Assembly: GCF_020404845.1 (NCBI RefSeq)
Contig: NZ_JAIOJZ010000042.1
Span: 1 to 64,000 of the forward strand
Direction: 5' to 3'
DNA length: 64,000 nucleotides
DNA from: Streptomyces hyderabadensis
GTDB lineage: Bacteria; Actinomycetota; Actinomycetes; Streptomycetales; Streptomycetaceae
Shown: positions 63,011-64,000 of the stretch, in pieces
Numbering within the stretch: position 1 is the first letter of the stretch
How the letters are laid out: every line of letters begins with the position of its first letter
The notes under the pieces: model-generated
What the model was told of the DNA's origin: nothing
Databases searched by the model: none
The model's input: only the letters and a program-made list of their open reading frames with translations
Translations under genes and position numbers: made by a program

Positions 63011-63351
63011 CGCACCGCTCCCGTCGTCTCCCCGGCGGCGCCCTCCAGAGCGTCGAGGCGCTCCCGCAGCCGAGCGTTCTCCTCGGCGAGCGCGTCCCGC
63101 GCGGCCCGGGAGGACAGCGCGGGGTCCGTCTCCCACCAGTCGATGCCCGCCTTCTTCGCGGTGTCCACGGAGGCGATGAACAACCGCAGCCGGATCGTCA
63201 GCAGTTCGATGTCGAGGAGGTCGATCTTGATGTCGCCGGCGATGACGATGCCCTTGTCCAGGACGCGTTCGAGGAGGTCGGCGAGGCTGCCGGAGGGCGG
63301 CCCGTAGGGCTCCGTACCCGGGCCCGGGTAGCGGTGTTCGAGGTCGGTCAC
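63007..63351 (-). CDS. gvpJ: Gas vesicle protein GvpJ (GvpA family)
   Basis: A 114-residue GvpA/J-family shell protein: SLADLLERVLDKGIVIAGDI and KIDLLDIELLTIRLRLFIAS are the conserved core. The extra N-terminal 20 residues and a charged coiled-coil tail (ENARLRERLDALEGA) distinguish J from the main shell protein A. GTG 63351. The major gvpA gene would be upstream, outside the window. Confidence 0.9.
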   Translation of the reverse strand: MTDLEHRYPGPGTEPYGPPSGSLADLLERVLDKGIVIAGDIKIDLLDIELLTIRLRLFIASVDTAKKAGIDWWETDPALSSRAARDALAEENARLRERLDALEGAAGETTGAVR

Positions 63352-63372
63352 CGCCGGCTCCCCGCGGCGGCG

Positions 63373-64000
<628 letters not shown>

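Overview
The window looks like chromosomal DNA of a Streptomyces (about 72-73% G+C by eye, strong third-position G/C bias, GTG starts, ATGA/GTGA gene overlaps, DUF574/DUF397/DUF5133 families, a liv-type importer, gas vesicle genes and secreted polysaccharidases). About 60 genes are supported. I see no tRNA, rRNA, CRISPR array, transposase, integrase or phage gene. The very long antisense reading frames are high-G+C shadows.

Layout. 1-4.0 kb: a partial GH64 beta-1,3-glucanase behind a perfect palindromic operator, a Gfo/Idh/MocA oxidoreductase, an 800-base gene-free stretch with a 50-bp repeat pair, and a secreted cutinase/polyester hydrolase closely resembling Thermobifida cutinases. 4.2-8.4 kb: a large LuxR (LAL) regulator and a PucR regulator. 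9.2-14.2 kb: a five-gene livF-G-H-M-K branched-chain amino acid-type ABC operon ending in a hairpin. 14.3-17.7 kb: DUF574 methyltransferase, DUF5753/DUF397 (WhiJ-like) pair, HATPase protein and a HEAT-like protein. 17.9-21.7 kb: ABC exporter, then a TetR gene divergent from a SnoaL-like/NmrA-like pair with paired operators.

22-26.4 kb: small Streptomyces proteins and a compact graspetide (ATP-grasp RiPP) cassette, precursor tgmA plus ligase tgmB. 26.5-30.2 kb: a three-subunit molybdenum hydroxylase (PaoABC-like aldehyde oxidoreductase). 30.3-33.5 kb: an unknown coiled-coil protein, an SDR and a YihY/BrkB membrane protein. 33.7-35.9 kb: an unusual four-gene roadblock/LC7-type cluster with no GTPase or kinase. 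36-39.5 kb: ferredoxin-NADP reductase with an iron-box-like site, an MFS exporter and two tiny proteins. 39.6-46.4 kb: GH46 chitosanase, a sensor PP2C phosphatase, GH10-CBM2 xylanase, a HATPase anti-sigma-type protein, a STAS anti-anti-sigma protein and a small hypothetical gene.

46.5-51.3 kb: TetR-glpD divergent from an alkylglycerone-phosphate-synthase-like FAD enzyme plus a lipid kinase, suggesting a glycerol/ether-lipid unit. 51.3-54.0 kb: HPII-type catalase and a small secreted protein. 54.1-61.5 kb: a carbohydrate ABC operon (binding protein, two permeases, 2-hydroxyacid dehydrogenase, DUF2264 protein) and its regulator, which joins a DeoR-type HTH to a LacI-type sensor domain; matching operator sequences lie at both promoters. 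61.6-64 kb: the distal part of a gas vesicle operon (gvpJ-L-S-K), preceded by a partial SRPBCC gene with a long acidic tail.

A theme of the non-coding DNA is that three genes (ends near 1423, 8444 and 17672) have short duplications spanning or copying their stop codons.
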